The position numbers and the translations under genes are program-made. Positions 15,442 to 23,631 of a DNA stretch of 51,810 nt are shown piece after piece (position 1 is the stretch's first letter; each line of letters opens with the position of its first letter). Source of the stretch: Nitrospirota bacterium (GTDB lineage Bacteria; Nitrospirota; Thermodesulfovibrionia; Thermodesulfovibrionales; UBA6898); assembly GCA_016235245.1 (NCBI GenBank), contig JACRLO010000005.1, forward strand, positions 1-51,810, in the 5' to 3' direction. The notes under the pieces were generated by a model. The model was not told the origin of the DNA. It searched no databases and worked only from the letters and a program-made list of their open reading frames with translations.

Positions 15442-16677
15442 TTAATAGAGCATTCCAAAGAGCCAGAGCGGTATCTTGTTGCCGATACCTGTCTCTATGT
15501 CATCCAACGCAAGAAATGAGTTCCTGATATCCTTGATCTGCGAATTACTCTTGTTCCTGCCGCCAATCTCAAAGGTGTATCGATTGTTAATCAGGAAATC
15601 GCCAGCTGCAGGGACAGATACCTTATGCGAATTATGGAGCATATTCAGGAAAAAGGTCTCTCTCTGATTGCCAGCGTCCGCAGTTTCATACCCCTTAATT
15701 GCATGAATCAGGTTTGTATTGTTCAGGTAGATCTTTTCAGGTTTTTCGAATCCCTTCATCATCTTACCTGCTTTGGAAACTGTCAGGATGATCCCTGCAT
15801 CTTCAAGATACTTCAGGTATGTCTTCAGTGTTCTCTCATCTCCGATATCAAGAAGCGACTTCAGTTTTTTCATGTCAGGGGTGAACGGGACCGATGCCGC
15901 AATTATTGACAAAAGTTTCTTCAGTTTCTTGACGCTGTTTCCACTCAGGGATGGATATATGGCTAAAAGATCGCTCTCAAGGGTTGTATGGATATTCTGC
16001 TCAAGCGTAAGCGCAAAAAGCGCCTTATCCTTATAATCCCTGAAGTAAGGATAATAGCCGCATTCGAGATATTCGGCAAATAGTGCGAGCACCTTCTTCT
16101 TTCTGCCTTCCATTGCGCTGATTATGCGCGTTGCCAATCTCTGATGGCCAGTTACAATGCCTTCAAGGGTGAGGGGCTCAAGACTGATGCCAAGAGAAAG
16201 CTCGGCGAATTCCCTGAAAGACATGCCGAACATCCTGTAAACAACTGCCCTTCTGCTCAGGTCGTGGCTTCCGCGACTGATCTCAAGCGCAGAACTGCCG
16301 GAGGCGGTTATAATGATCTTCGGAAATGTGTCATGAATGCTTTTCAGTTCACCTGACCAGTTAGGGTATTTATGGATTTCATCAAAGCAGATATGCTCGC
16401 CGCCGTGGTTATAAAACTGCTCTGCAATTTCATAAAGAGACAGTTTGCCGATAAGAAAATGGTCAGCCTGGATGTACAGGATTTTATTGCTGAAGATATC
16501 GTTCTTTGCATATGAGAGGATATGCTGGATCATGGCAGTGGTCTTCCCGACGCCTCTTTGACCGATGATGATCGAAAAACGGCTATTAAGTGGTGTGTTT
16601 TTGAGGAAGTACCTGACATAGTCCTGTCTGTATGTCTTTAGAAAATGCTGACTGAGTCTGAACAGCTCGTCCTTCAT
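15442..16677 (-). CDS. AAA-type ATPase with DUF4143-like C-terminus
   Basis: A 411-residue protein. The Walker A motif is GQRGVGKT near residue 39 and Walker B is ICFDEIHKY near 95, followed by sensor-like ITASGSSALEISRG. The arrangement matches the large, poorly understood ATPase family (AAA_14 plus DUF4143) frequent in accessory genomes of bacteria and archaea. The C-terminal half carries a winged-helix-like segment (LLDIGDERTLKTYLKYLEDA) and the nuclease-like GDFLINNRYTFEIGGRNK. Ribosome-binding site GGAG is present. Paired palindromes overlap the promoter. Its job is unknown; roles in defence or DNA transactions have been suggested for relatives. Confidence 0.82.
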   Translation of the reverse strand: MKDELFRLSQHFLKTYRQDYVRYFLKNTPLNSRFSIIIGQRGVGKTTAMIQHILSYAKNDIFSNKILYIQADHFLIGKLSLYEIAEQFYNHGGEHICFDEIHKYPNWSGELKSIHDTFPKIIITASGSSALEISRGSHDLSRRAVVYRMFGMSFREFAELSLGISLEPLTLEGIVTGHQRLATRIISAMEGRKKKVLALFAEYLECGYYPYFRDYKDKALFALTLEQNIHTTLESDLLAIYPSLSGNSVKKLKKLLSIIAASVPFTPDMKKLKSLLDIGDERTLKTYLKYLEDAGIILTVSKAGKMMKGFEKPEKIYLNNTNLIHAIKGYETADAGNQRETFFLNMLHNSHKVSVPAAGDFLINNRYTFEIGGRNKSNSQIKDIRNSFLALDDIETGIGNKIPLWLFGMLY

Positions 16678-16696
16678 GAACCCTCTCCTTCTATTA

Positions 16697-16745
16697 TAGT
16701 ATTACGTTACTACAATAGCAGCATAACAATAGTAATGCAATACTA
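16697..16745 (-). promoter_or_regulatory. Promoter of the ATPase gene with paired palindromes
   Basis: Two 16-base imperfect palindromes, TAGTATTACGTTACTA (16697-16712) and TAGTAATGCAATACTA (16730-16745), begin 33 bases apart, about three helical turns. On the minus strand a perfect TATAAT overlaps the start-proximal copy. No good -35 box is seen. The layout suggests binding of a dimeric repressor or activator at both sites. Confidence 0.6.
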
Positions 16746-16825
16746 ATGTTATGCCGTTATATATTTGGATATATAAAGAAAAAAGCCGAACCTGAAAGAA
16801 AATTGAGGAGCAATCGCCGGAAAGT

Positions 16826-16843
16826 GGTTACATTTTGGTTACA
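16826..16843. repeat. Tandem GGTTACA pair downstream of tRNA-Val
   Basis: GGTTACA occurs at 16826-16832 and 16837-16843, period 11. It lies between the ATPase gene and the 3' end of tRNA-Val in otherwise empty DNA (16746-16908). Such tandem heptamers beside a tRNA 3' end can be arm-type or core recombinase sites, but no integrase gene is present here. Confidence 0.3.
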
Positions 16844-16908
16844 GTGGTCAAAAGGAAACCAGGCAGCGACTGTCTCTGCGCAACTGCCTTATTTCTCGAT
16901 GAATATTA

Positions 16909-16983
16909 TGGTAGGCCCGGGCGGTTTCGAACCGCCGACCTCTACCGTGTCAAGGTAGCGCTCTCCCCCTGAGCTACGAGCCT
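16909..16983 (-). tRNA. tRNA-Val, anticodon GAC
   Basis: A 75-base cloverleaf. The acceptor stem is AGGCTCG / CGGGCCT. U8-A9 and the D arm GCTC-AGGGGGA-GAGC follow. The anticodon arm is CTACC-TTGACAC-GGTAG. The variable loop is AGGTC, the T arm GGCGG-TTCGAAA-CCGCC, then discriminator A and an encoded CCA at 16911-16909. Anticodon GAC reads GUC and GUU. A consensus promoter lies just upstream. Confidence 0.97.
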
Positions 16984-17012
16984 AAATCGGAAGATGCTGC
17001 GAGGCGATACTC

Positions 17013-17041
17013 ATTAAACCAAAAGGGCTGTTTTTTGTCAA
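17013..17041 (-). promoter_or_regulatory. Promoter of tRNA-Val
   Basis: Minus-strand TTGACA (17041-17036), a 17-base spacer and TTTAAT (17018-17013), giving a start near 17006 and a leader of about 23 bases before the tRNA. Confidence 0.75.
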
Positions 17042-17043
17042 GG

Positions 17044-17077
17044 GAAGGCCTGCGAAAGCCCATAAAATAAGGCCTTC
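17044..17077 (-). terminator. Inverted repeat between moeA and the tRNA promoter
   Basis: GAAGGCCT and AGGCCTTC (17044-17051 and 17070-17077) form an eight-pair stem with an 18-base loop. No T-run follows on the minus strand. It may end moeA transcription just before the tRNA promoter. Weak support. Confidence 0.3.
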
Positions 17078-17086
17078 ACCGCTTGT

Positions 17087-18340
17087 CTAAAAAAGCCTCA
17101 CCTCAACCATCTCACCCTTTTCAATGCCATTAACATTTACGGGGATCACAAACGTACCGTCAGCATGCACCAGCGTCCTGATCAGACCTGACTTACCGAG
17201 CAGGGGGACTGCCCAGAGTCCGTCCTGCCGCTCCTCTATCACTGCCCTGATATGCTCTTCCCTCCCCTGAGAAGACGACACATTCCTCGAGAGCCTTGCC
17301 AAAACAACGCCTTTGAGCTGATCAGCACGGCGTTCCTGCAGCCCGCAGAGGGCATTTAAGACCGGTCTGAGGAATATGTCCAGGCAGACACTGACCGCAG
17401 CCGGATGACCGGGCAGGCCGAATATCGGTATACCGCTCATGACGCCGCCGATCATCGGCTTACCGGGCTTCAGCGAAAGACCGTGAAACAGAATGCCGGG
17501 ATTGCCGATATCTTCAATAACCCTTGCTATCATATCCTTGGTTCCGACAGACGTGCCGCCCGAAACGGCAATGGCATCGGAATCCTTCATGGCATCTTCA
17601 ACGGCGCTGCGTATCACCTTGTAGTCATCACTGAAGATGCCTTTTCTTATGGGAACGCCGCCGGCCTGAGCGACCATGCCAGCGATAACATAGGAGTTGG
17701 TATCGCGTATCTTGCCCATCGAAAGACTCTGGTCTGCGGGTATAACCTCGTCGCCCGTCGAGATGATCGAAACAACGGGCCTCCCGAATACCTTCAACTC
17801 CGTGACGCCGATGCCTGCTGCTGCGCCGAGGTCAGGAGGCCGTATGCGGTGCCCCCTGCTGACTACAACCTCACCGCGCTTTACATCCTCTCCGGCCTGA
17901 ATGACGTTTTCGCCAGGGGCCACAGATTTCATCACCTCGATCATCTTGCCGTCAATAAGCTGTATATGCTCGAACATCACAACCGCATCAGCCCTTTCAG
18001 GAAGCATGCCGCCCGTAGGGATCTTGCTGACAGTATCATCAGCCAGCACAAATTCAGCCGACTCGCCCATGAAGATCTCCCGTGAAAGGTTCAGGTAAGC
18101 CGGCATGGTCTCAGCAGCGCCGAAGGTGTCTTCCGCCCTAACCGCATAACCGTCCACGGTTGAGCGCGCAAAGGCAGGCAGGTCCTCTGCGGCAATAATA
18201 TCCTCTGCGCAGACCATACCGAGAGCTTCACCGATCTTTGCCGCACTCACCTTCGTTTTTTTACCTGCGAGATGTCCGAGAAGCAGATCAAGTGCATTCG
18301 CCGAGGTCATAACGTTTTCGCGACCGAGCATATCTTTCAT
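17087..18340 (-). CDS. moeA: Molybdopterin molybdenumtransferase
   Basis: A 417-residue MoeA, which inserts molybdate (or tungstate) into adenylated molybdopterin in cofactor synthesis. Recognisable blocks are DLPAFARSTVDGYAVRAEDT near residue 55, IPTGGMLPERADAVVMFEHI near 107, the MPT-binding motif VSIISTGDEVIP near 190, AVSGGTSVGTKDM near 260, and GLPGHPAAVSVCLDIF near 310. Domain IV forms the C-terminus. Length is typical. No other molybdenum-cofactor gene is adjacent. It follows the membrane glycosyltransferase gene on the same strand by about 40 bases, and a TATAAT close to its start suggests its own transcript is possible. Confidence 0.95.
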   Translation of the reverse strand: MKDMLGRENVMTSANALDLLLGHLAGKKTKVSAAKIGEALGMVCAEDIIAAEDLPAFARSTVDGYAVRAEDTFGAAETMPAYLNLSREIFMGESAEFVLADDTVSKIPTGGMLPERADAVVMFEHIQLIDGKMIEVMKSVAPGENVIQAGEDVKRGEVVVSRGHRIRPPDLGAAAGIGVTELKVFGRPVVSIISTGDEVIPADQSLSMGKIRDTNSYVIAGMVAQAGGVPIRKGIFSDDYKVIRSAVEDAMKDSDAIAVSGGTSVGTKDMIARVIEDIGNPGILFHGLSLKPGKPMIGGVMSGIPIFGLPGHPAAVSVCLDIFLRPVLNALCGLQERRADQLKGVVLARLSRNVSSSQGREEHIRAVIEERQDGLWAVPLLGKSGLIRTLVHADGTFVIPVNVNGIEKGEMVEVRLF

Positions 18341-18383
18341 GGATGATATTATAGTGGAAAATGCGGTGACAGGGGTAACGAGA

Positions 18384-20075
18384 CTAATGATATACCGTTA
18401 CCACTGTTTTATGACGGAAGACGTCATCGCTGATATCGAACACTTTTTTTTGGGAAAGGTCTGCCGCTTTTTGAAGAATGAAAGGAGGTAAATTCTCTTC
18501 AGCGCTGTCCGAGATTATTACAACGGCCTTTTTTTCGTATTCCTTTGGACCTTCCTGATAGTAGCGCGGATTCTTATATGCCCAGGTAAAACGGAGTGCA
18601 GATATCCCGATATCTTCAGGCAGGGGATATGAAGAATCTTCATAGCGGTACAGGATCTTCTTGTTCGTATGCAGATCAAGAAGAGGCACGGAGACAGCAG
18701 GGTCCATAACATAATCCCGGGGAAGCGGGGTAAATACCTCAACGACCGGAACGTCAAGACTCTCCAGATACGCTGCTGCGTCCCTGAGATTCGCAGCGCT
18801 CGTATGCTGCAGAAAGGGCAGAAATCCGGAGAGGCCAAGCGTCAGGGAGAAGGCAACGGCTGCATAGGCAATGTAGCGGGCTTTCATCGTATCCCTGATC
18901 AATTCAAGGCCGTAGGCAGCCATAAGACTTAACAGAGGGAATATCAAGATGATATAGCGGATCCTCCGTACCTGCAGAACAAGGACAAGAAAGACCAGCC
19001 AGGCAACGATGATATAGGCACTATCCTTCTTTCTGAAGGCCGCCAGGAGCGAGACAGCAGCAAGCACCGGAATAGCCGGATGCATCTGAAAGAGATAGGT
19101 CGAAACAAGACTCTCTCCCCAGCGCTTTAGTCCAGGCGCCTGATAGGAGATCAGGAAATGGACCTGCTTAACGAGCTCATCGTGTTTGAATGCGGCAACG
19201 ATCGAGATCAGAAAAAAGGAGATGAAGAAGACGATCAGGCCCCTCAGGGCATAGCGATCAAGTCCTTCCTTTCTGTTTTGATGGAGTTCGACGGCATAGA
19301 TGACAGGAATGACCGTCAGCATGAGCCAGGCAGAATACTTCGAAAAAAAAGTCATGAAGATGATCAGGCCTGCAGTCGGCACCATGAAGCCGCCCCGCCT
19401 CAGGGCAAGAAGAAAGGAATAGATCGAGAGCAGCAAAAAAAACATGGAAGGCAGGTCAACCATCATGAGCGGCACCTGAGTGAACAGGTAGGGAATGCAC
19501 AACAGAAAGAGTCCTCCATGGAAGCCGATAGTTCTATTCCAAAGTTCCCTGCCTGTCAGATAGGTGAGCACGACTGCTGTCGAAAAAAAGAGCATATTGA
19601 TGAGCTGAACAAAAAATCTGACTTCGCCGAAGAACCGGAAGATACTGCCATACATTAACGGTATGAGCGGCAGGTCGGTCCATGCATTGATACCCTTGCC
19701 CCACTCCCGCAAAAAATATCCCAACCCATAGAGTTCAAGGTGCTTGGCCTGGGTAAAATAGCGTGATGCATCCACGATCATCTCAGGCTCCTGCCGGAAC
19801 AGGCCAGAGACGACAAAAGAAACGAGAAACAGGGTTGCCGGGGGGTATCGTTCGATCAGCTCAATGCGCGAAGCCATAAAGGCTGCCGCAAGGCTGAGGC
19901 AGAGAATAATTCCTGTGCGCAGGGGCGGAACAACCGAAAATACGTCATCCCAACTGACAAGCCTGCTGTCATCAAGAAATCTGAGCATGTAGAGGACATA
20001 AAAGAGAAGAAGGGAAGATATCGCAACAAGAAATGCAGTCCCATAACTTCTGAACCGGTCCTGATCGGTCTTCAT
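18384..20075 (-). CDS. GT39/ArnT-type membrane glycosyltransferase
   Basis: A 563-residue integral membrane protein with about 11-12 hydrophobic helices and a soluble C-terminal domain from about residue 420. The first periplasmic loop carries an acidic region (MIVDASRYFTQAKHLELYGL) with the Asp expected in GT-C enzymes. The loop WTDLPLIPLMYGSIFRFFGE and the later YFLREWGKGINAW are typical of dolichyl- or undecaprenyl-phosphate sugar-dependent transferases. It probably adds a sugar to lipid A, LPS or a protein in the periplasm. It is the last glycosyl-transfer gene of the heptosyltransferase operon. Substrate cannot be assigned. Confidence 0.8.
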   Translation of the reverse strand: MKTDQDRFRSYGTAFLVAISSLLLFYVLYMLRFLDDSRLVSWDDVFSVVPPLRTGIILCLSLAAAFMASRIELIERYPPATLFLVSFVVSGLFRQEPEMIVDASRYFTQAKHLELYGLGYFLREWGKGINAWTDLPLIPLMYGSIFRFFGEVRFFVQLINMLFFSTAVVLTYLTGRELWNRTIGFHGGLFLLCIPYLFTQVPLMMVDLPSMFFLLLSIYSFLLALRRGGFMVPTAGLIIFMTFFSKYSAWLMLTVIPVIYAVELHQNRKEGLDRYALRGLIVFFISFFLISIVAAFKHDELVKQVHFLISYQAPGLKRWGESLVSTYLFQMHPAIPVLAAVSLLAAFRKKDSAYIIVAWLVFLVLVLQVRRIRYIILIFPLLSLMAAYGLELIRDTMKARYIAYAAVAFSLTLGLSGFLPFLQHTSAANLRDAAAYLESLDVPVVEVFTPLPRDYVMDPAVSVPLLDLHTNKKILYRYEDSSYPLPEDIGISALRFTWAYKNPRYYQEGPKEYEKKAVVIISDSAEENLPPFILQKAADLSQKKVFDISDDVFRHKTVVTVYH

Positions 20076-20120
20076 GCTGTCAGCAGGTCATCTTCATAAG
20101 CATATAGCGCTCAAACCCGG

Positions 20121-20297
20121 TCATCGCTGCCAGGACATGACCCGGTCAAAGGAGAAGATGTCATCAATAATCATATCGTAGGAAAGATCCGTTTTCGAAA
20201 GGTCAATGATCCTGATCTCGTGTTCCTTCTGCTGCTCCCTGATTATCGCATCAGAGAGTTCTGTCGGCCCGTCATTTAAGATATGGAGGATTTTCAT
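20121..20297 (-). CDS. 58-residue DsrH/TusB-like small protein
   Basis: Starts MKILHILNDGPTELSDAIIR at ATG 20297 and ends FSFDRVMSWQR. The beta-alpha-beta opening with charged helix (EQQKEHEIRIIDLSKTD) resembles the short subunits of DsrEFH/TusBCD sulfur-relay complexes. No cysteine is present, so it would not carry persulfide itself. It begins 12 bases after the DsrE-like gene and is likely co-translated. Its frame is complete and free of overlap. Confidence 0.55.
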   Translation of the reverse strand: MKILHILNDGPTELSDAIIREQQKEHEIRIIDLSKTDLSYDMIIDDIFSFDRVMSWQR

Positions 20298-20309
20298 CGC
20301 GTCTCCATC

Positions 20310-20612
20310 CTACAGCACAATCACCTTGTCAGCATGATGGTTCATGATCGCATTATTGACCTGGCTGCCTGCAATGATCCCGGAAGGGATACCTTCGTAG
20401 TCGACACCGTTATTACTGGCGCTATGGACACAAAAACTTATCGTAACTCCCTGAAGCAGGGCAAGTTCACGCACTGCCGGATCCCCCAGCAGCCGTGTCC
20501 CGATATCCGTGAGGAAGATACTCACTTCGTGCCTCCGTGCAAGCGCCGCCTTTGTCAGTCCGACCAGATGCTTTCCATGCCTGTCCGTATTGACCAAAAC
20601 ACCCAGCATCAT
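20310..20612 (-). CDS. DsrE-family protein
   Basis: A 100-residue protein of the DsrE/DsrF-like fold: start MLGVLVNTDRHGKHLVGLTK, a central LTDIGTRLLGD, a single Cys in GVTISFCVHSASNNG at the position where relatives carry the sulfur-accepting residue, and the closing NHHADKVIVL. Starts at ATG 20612 overlapping the stop of the GT9 gene (ATGA). Why a sulfur-relay type protein sits inside a lipopolysaccharide operon is unclear. Confidence 0.65.
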   Translation of the reverse strand: MMLGVLVNTDRHGKHLVGLTKAALARRHEVSIFLTDIGTRLLGDPAVRELALLQGVTISFCVHSASNNGVDYEGIPSGIIAGSQVNNAIMNHHADKVIVL

Positions 20613-21634
20613 ATCTTTTGTCTCCGCACGATACGCAGCACTTCCTGATAGACAGCTTCAGGCGAAATATCTTTCATGCACTGCATATGGCCGCAATCCC
20701 TGTTGAAGCAGGGCACGCATTCCAACGGTGACTGAAGAACAAGATGACCGCTGCCATATGGCCCTGTCCTGGCCGGACTTGTCGGTCCGAAGATGGCGAC
20801 AACCGGGACGCTGAGCGCAGCCGCAATATGCATCGGACCCGAGTCGTTTGTAATGACCACTTCTGCTGTCCGCATAATCTCTACCAGCTGTCTGAGGCTT
20901 GTCTGCCCGGCCACAGAGCGGGCCTTGCCGTCAGAGTGCAGCACCACGTTATCAGCAATCTCCTTGTCTGCACTGCCCCCCACGACTACCGATCTCATAG
21001 GGAGCATTGAGGCGACTGCACCGAAGCTCTCTGCCGGCCATATCTTGGTCTTCCACCTTGCGCCCGGCACCAAAACAGCATAAGGGCCGGGGTCTGAGAG
21101 CGCTCCCTCCCTATTGCCTGTGCTGTCGGAAAGGGGAAAGGGGAAGGCTATATCAGGAGTCCCGCAGCCAAGTTCCGCAGCGACTTTCATATAACGATCA
21201 ACGGCATGAATATCCCTGCCGCCCCTGACGTTCTTTGTATAAAAATACCTGCTGCCCTCGCGTGCCTCAAGAAAACCGATCCTCAACGGTGCATGCGTTG
21301 CCCATGTGATCAACCCGCTTCGAAACAGTCCCTGAAGATCGATCACCAAGTCATACTTTTCCTGTCTGAGCTGTTTGAAAAGTTCCCTGATCTCTTTCAG
21401 GGTGCTGCCGGCCCGCGAAAGCTTCTTCCAGCGATCCTTATTGATAATGATCAGCTTATCGATCATGGGGTGGCCCTCAAGCAGACCTTCAAGGCCCCTG
21501 GCGATCACCCAGTGAATCTCAGCCTGAGGAAGGCATTGTTTCATGGCGTTCAGAAACGGCAGGCTGTGCACCACATCCCCGAGAGAGCTCGGCTTTACTA
21601 TCAGTATCTTCCTGCAGTCCCCCCTCTTAGACAT
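20609..21634 (-). CDS. waaC: GT9 ADP-heptose glycosyltransferase, WaaC-like
   Basis: A 341-residue glycosyltransferase family 9 protein acting at the cytoplasmic face of the inner membrane on the LPS inner core. The N-terminal nucleotide-sugar fold begins ILIVKPSSLGDVVHSLPFLN. The acceptor-side block DLVIDLQGLFRSGLITWATH and the C-terminal donor motif VVITNDSGPMHIAAALSVPV are typical. A Cys cluster (CVPCFNRDCGHMQCM) follows. The start at ATG 21634, after GGGAAGG, overlaps the previous gene by eight bases; an earlier ATG would overlap by 77. The heptosyltransferase I label is inferred from motif flavour and pairing with a WaaF-like enzyme. Confidence 0.8.
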   Translation of the reverse strand: MSKRGDCRKILIVKPSSLGDVVHSLPFLNAMKQCLPQAEIHWVIARGLEGLLEGHPMIDKLIIINKDRWKKLSRAGSTLKEIRELFKQLRQEKYDLVIDLQGLFRSGLITWATHAPLRIGFLEAREGSRYFYTKNVRGGRDIHAVDRYMKVAAELGCGTPDIAFPFPLSDSTGNREGALSDPGPYAVLVPGARWKTKIWPAESFGAVASMLPMRSVVVGGSADKEIADNVVLHSDGKARSVAGQTSLRQLVEIMRTAEVVITNDSGPMHIAAALSVPVVAIFGPTSPARTGPYGSGHLVLQSPLECVPCFNRDCGHMQCMKDISPEAVYQEVLRIVRRQKI

Positions 21635-23192
21635 CAGCCTTCCCGTGCATGGATAATATGGTCCTGACCGCCTCAGCAAGTCCCTCAACAACGGCATCTG
21701 CATGAGACGACGACTCTGCCTTGCCGGTCTTCACCAATATTGCTTTTGCTCCTGCGGCCTTCGCCAAACGCATGTCAACATCCTTATCCCCGACCACAAA
21801 TGAGCGTTTGAGGTCTATGCCGTGATCGTTCCGTGCCTGAATCAGCATAGCGGGCTCAGGTTTTCTGCAGGCGCAATGCTCATCAGGGTGGTGCGGACAG
21901 TAATAGAACGCGTCAAACCCGTATTGGCCCAAAAATATCCGGTTCACCTCTTTTACCACACTCTCCGGCACTAAGCCCCTTGCGATCCCGGACTGGTTTG
22001 AAACACCGATAAGGCTGATGCCACGATCTCTCAGTGCAGAAAGAGCCGTTATTTCGGAAAAGATCTCCAGATCTTCCATCCTGCTCAGATAATGGACATC
22101 CCGGCAGAGAGTGCCATCACGATCAAAAAAAACCGCACTCTTTCTGAGAGTCAGTTTTTTCACGGCAGCATACACCTCGTCTGAGGTGATAAGGTCCATG
22201 CAGGCCAAATTGTTCTTCCTGCACTGCCGCTCAAAACAGGGCGCACATTCGACACTCTTCCTGATTACGACGTCCGATGTGCCGACCGGCCCGGTATGTT
22301 CCGGAGAGGTCGAGCCGAAGACCGCAACCAGCGGCGTGCCGACCGCATACCCGATATGCATGGGACCGGAATCGTTCGTTACCAATACATCAGATTCTGC
22401 TATTAATGCCATCAACTGTCGAAGAGAGGTAATGCCTGCCACATTCAGCAGGGACGATTGCGTTACAAGAGACGGGTCGAGATGTTTCAGAATATCCTCG
22501 GCAATCCCTGCTTCCTTTGGGCCGCCGAGAAGAAGAACGCTGCCGCTCAGTTCCGTTATCACCCTGCCCGCCACTTCTGCAAACCGCTGAGGCAGCCATC
22601 TCTTTGATGATCCGTAGGCTGCCCCCGGATTCAGGGCTATGACCGGCCTTTTCAGTCCTTCGATCATGCTCCTTGCCCCTAACCGCTCCTCAAGATCCAG
22701 AAACAGCCATGGCCGGTCAGGGCTGCCGTTGAATCCGGCCTTCTGTACCAGATTGAGATAATAATCAATATGATGGAGTGCTTTTGCCTGGGCATCGAAT
22801 GCAACGGGATCGGTCAGGAGAAGGCCTCTTCCGTCCCTGCGGTAGCCGATACGTTTATTGATCCCGGCAAGAAAGGTTATCAGGGCAGCGTCAAAAGCGT
22901 TCTGAAGGAGCACGGCAGCAGCAAAACCATACTCTTTCAATTTCCGGGCGAGCCTGACCTTGCCTCCCAATCCCTTATATTCGTCCGCGTAGAGTATGAT
23001 CTCATCAATATCGGGGTCCTTCTCAAAAAGAGGGGCTACCCAGGGCTTGACCAGGAGGCAGAGCCGTGCGTCCGGAAGAGTTCGCCTCAATGCCCTCATC
23101 GCAGGGATGGTCATAACTGCATCCCCGATCCAGTTAACACCCCTGAGCAGGACTGCGTTGTTTTTTTCGGTCTGTATTTTTTGCTTGTCCAT
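21627..23192 (-). CDS. waaF: WaaF-GmhB fusion: heptosyltransferase II plus heptose-bisphosphate phosphatase
   Basis: A 521-residue two-domain protein. Residues 1 to about 345 form a GT9 heptosyltransferase: start NNAVLLRGVNWIGDAVMTIP, NPGAAYGSSKRWLPQRFAEV, the donor motif VLVTNDSGPMHIGYAVGTPL, and Cys cluster CAPCFERQCRKNNLACM. Residues 350-521 form a HAD-IIIA phosphatase of the GmhB type: AVFFDRDGTLC with the two catalytic Asp residues, GVSNQSGIARG, the zinc-ligand loop CPHHPDEHCACRKP and GDKDVDMRLAKAAG. GmhB removes the 7-phosphate of glycero-manno-heptose bisphosphate on the way to ADP-heptose. The fusion couples precursor synthesis and use. ATG 23192 is chosen over a TTG six codons earlier. 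Confidence 0.9.
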   Translation of the reverse strand: MDKQKIQTEKNNAVLLRGVNWIGDAVMTIPAMRALRRTLPDARLCLLVKPWVAPLFEKDPDIDEIILYADEYKGLGGKVRLARKLKEYGFAAAVLLQNAFDAALITFLAGINKRIGYRRDGRGLLLTDPVAFDAQAKALHHIDYYLNLVQKAGFNGSPDRPWLFLDLEERLGARSMIEGLKRPVIALNPGAAYGSSKRWLPQRFAEVAGRVITELSGSVLLLGGPKEAGIAEDILKHLDPSLVTQSSLLNVAGITSLRQLMALIAESDVLVTNDSGPMHIGYAVGTPLVAVFGSTSPEHTGPVGTSDVVIRKSVECAPCFERQCRKNNLACMDLITSDEVYAAVKKLTLRKSAVFFDRDGTLCRDVHYLSRMEDLEIFSEITALSALRDRGISLIGVSNQSGIARGLVPESVVKEVNRIFLGQYGFDAFYYCPHHPDEHCACRKPEPAMLIQARNDHGIDLKRSFVVGDKDVDMRLAKAAGAKAILVKTGKAESSSHADAVVEGLAEAVRTILSMHGKADV

Positions 23193-23297
23193 AAAAGCCA
23201 GTATCCTCAATTATCCGGAACGTTCTGGTTCCGCATACACGAATGTATGAAAAAACTGATCTTATGATACTATAATTTTGAGACTGGATACATTGCC

Positions 23298-23618
23298 ATG
23301 GACAGATTAAACAAAAGGATCACCCTTCTCGGCATCAGCTTCTTTGGCGTATTTCTGCTACTCCTCTTCCTTCTTTTTATACCAAAGGGTGAGACGTTAT
23401 TCAGGGAAGAGAAATGCATCACATGCCACCGGTTCAGGGGAGAGGGAGGCATGGCCGGCCCTGATCTTACCGATGTGACAAAAAGGCGGAGTACCGTCTG
23501 GATCATGCGTCAGATCAGCAATTCACGGTCTCACAATCCTGAGTCGCGCATGCCGGAGTACGACCAGCTCAGTTATCCTGAGATCTGGGCAATTATTCTC
23601 TTTCTGAAATCCAATTAA
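23298..23618 (+). CDS. Membrane-anchored monohaem cytochrome c
   Basis: A 106-residue protein. An N-terminal hydrophobic anchor (residues 9-30) is followed by a class I cytochrome c domain with haem site CITCH near residue 39 and the sixth-ligand Met in SRMPEYDQLSYPE near residue 86. It ends EIWAIILFLKSN, the usual C-terminal helix. It is an electron carrier on the periplasmic side of the membrane; partners are unknown. Divergent from the waaF-gmhB gene; TATAAT at 23271-23276 is a plausible -10 box. Its 3' end is only six bases from that of the convergent hydrolase gene. Confidence 0.85.
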   Translation: MDRLNKRITLLGISFFGVFLLLLFLLFIPKGETLFREEKCITCHRFRGEGGMAGPDLTDVTKRRSTVWIMRQISNSRSHNPESRMPEYDQLSYPEIWAIILFLKSN

Positions 23619-23631
23619 GTTATTTCAGAAA
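23601..23631. terminator. Shared inverted repeat across two convergent gene ends
   Basis: TTTCTGAAAT (23601-23610) and ATTTCAGAAA (23622-23631) form a perfect ten-pair stem with an 11-base loop. Each arm lies inside the last codons of one of the two convergent genes, and one stop codon sits in the loop. A two-way terminator is possible, but there is no long T-run. Confidence 0.45.

Noticed and set aside
16746-16958. Plus-strand 70-codon frame ending GPGGFEPPTSTVSR
   Set aside because: This is the familiar false protein read from the complement of a tRNA gene; the tRNA-Val cloverleaf explains the sequence.
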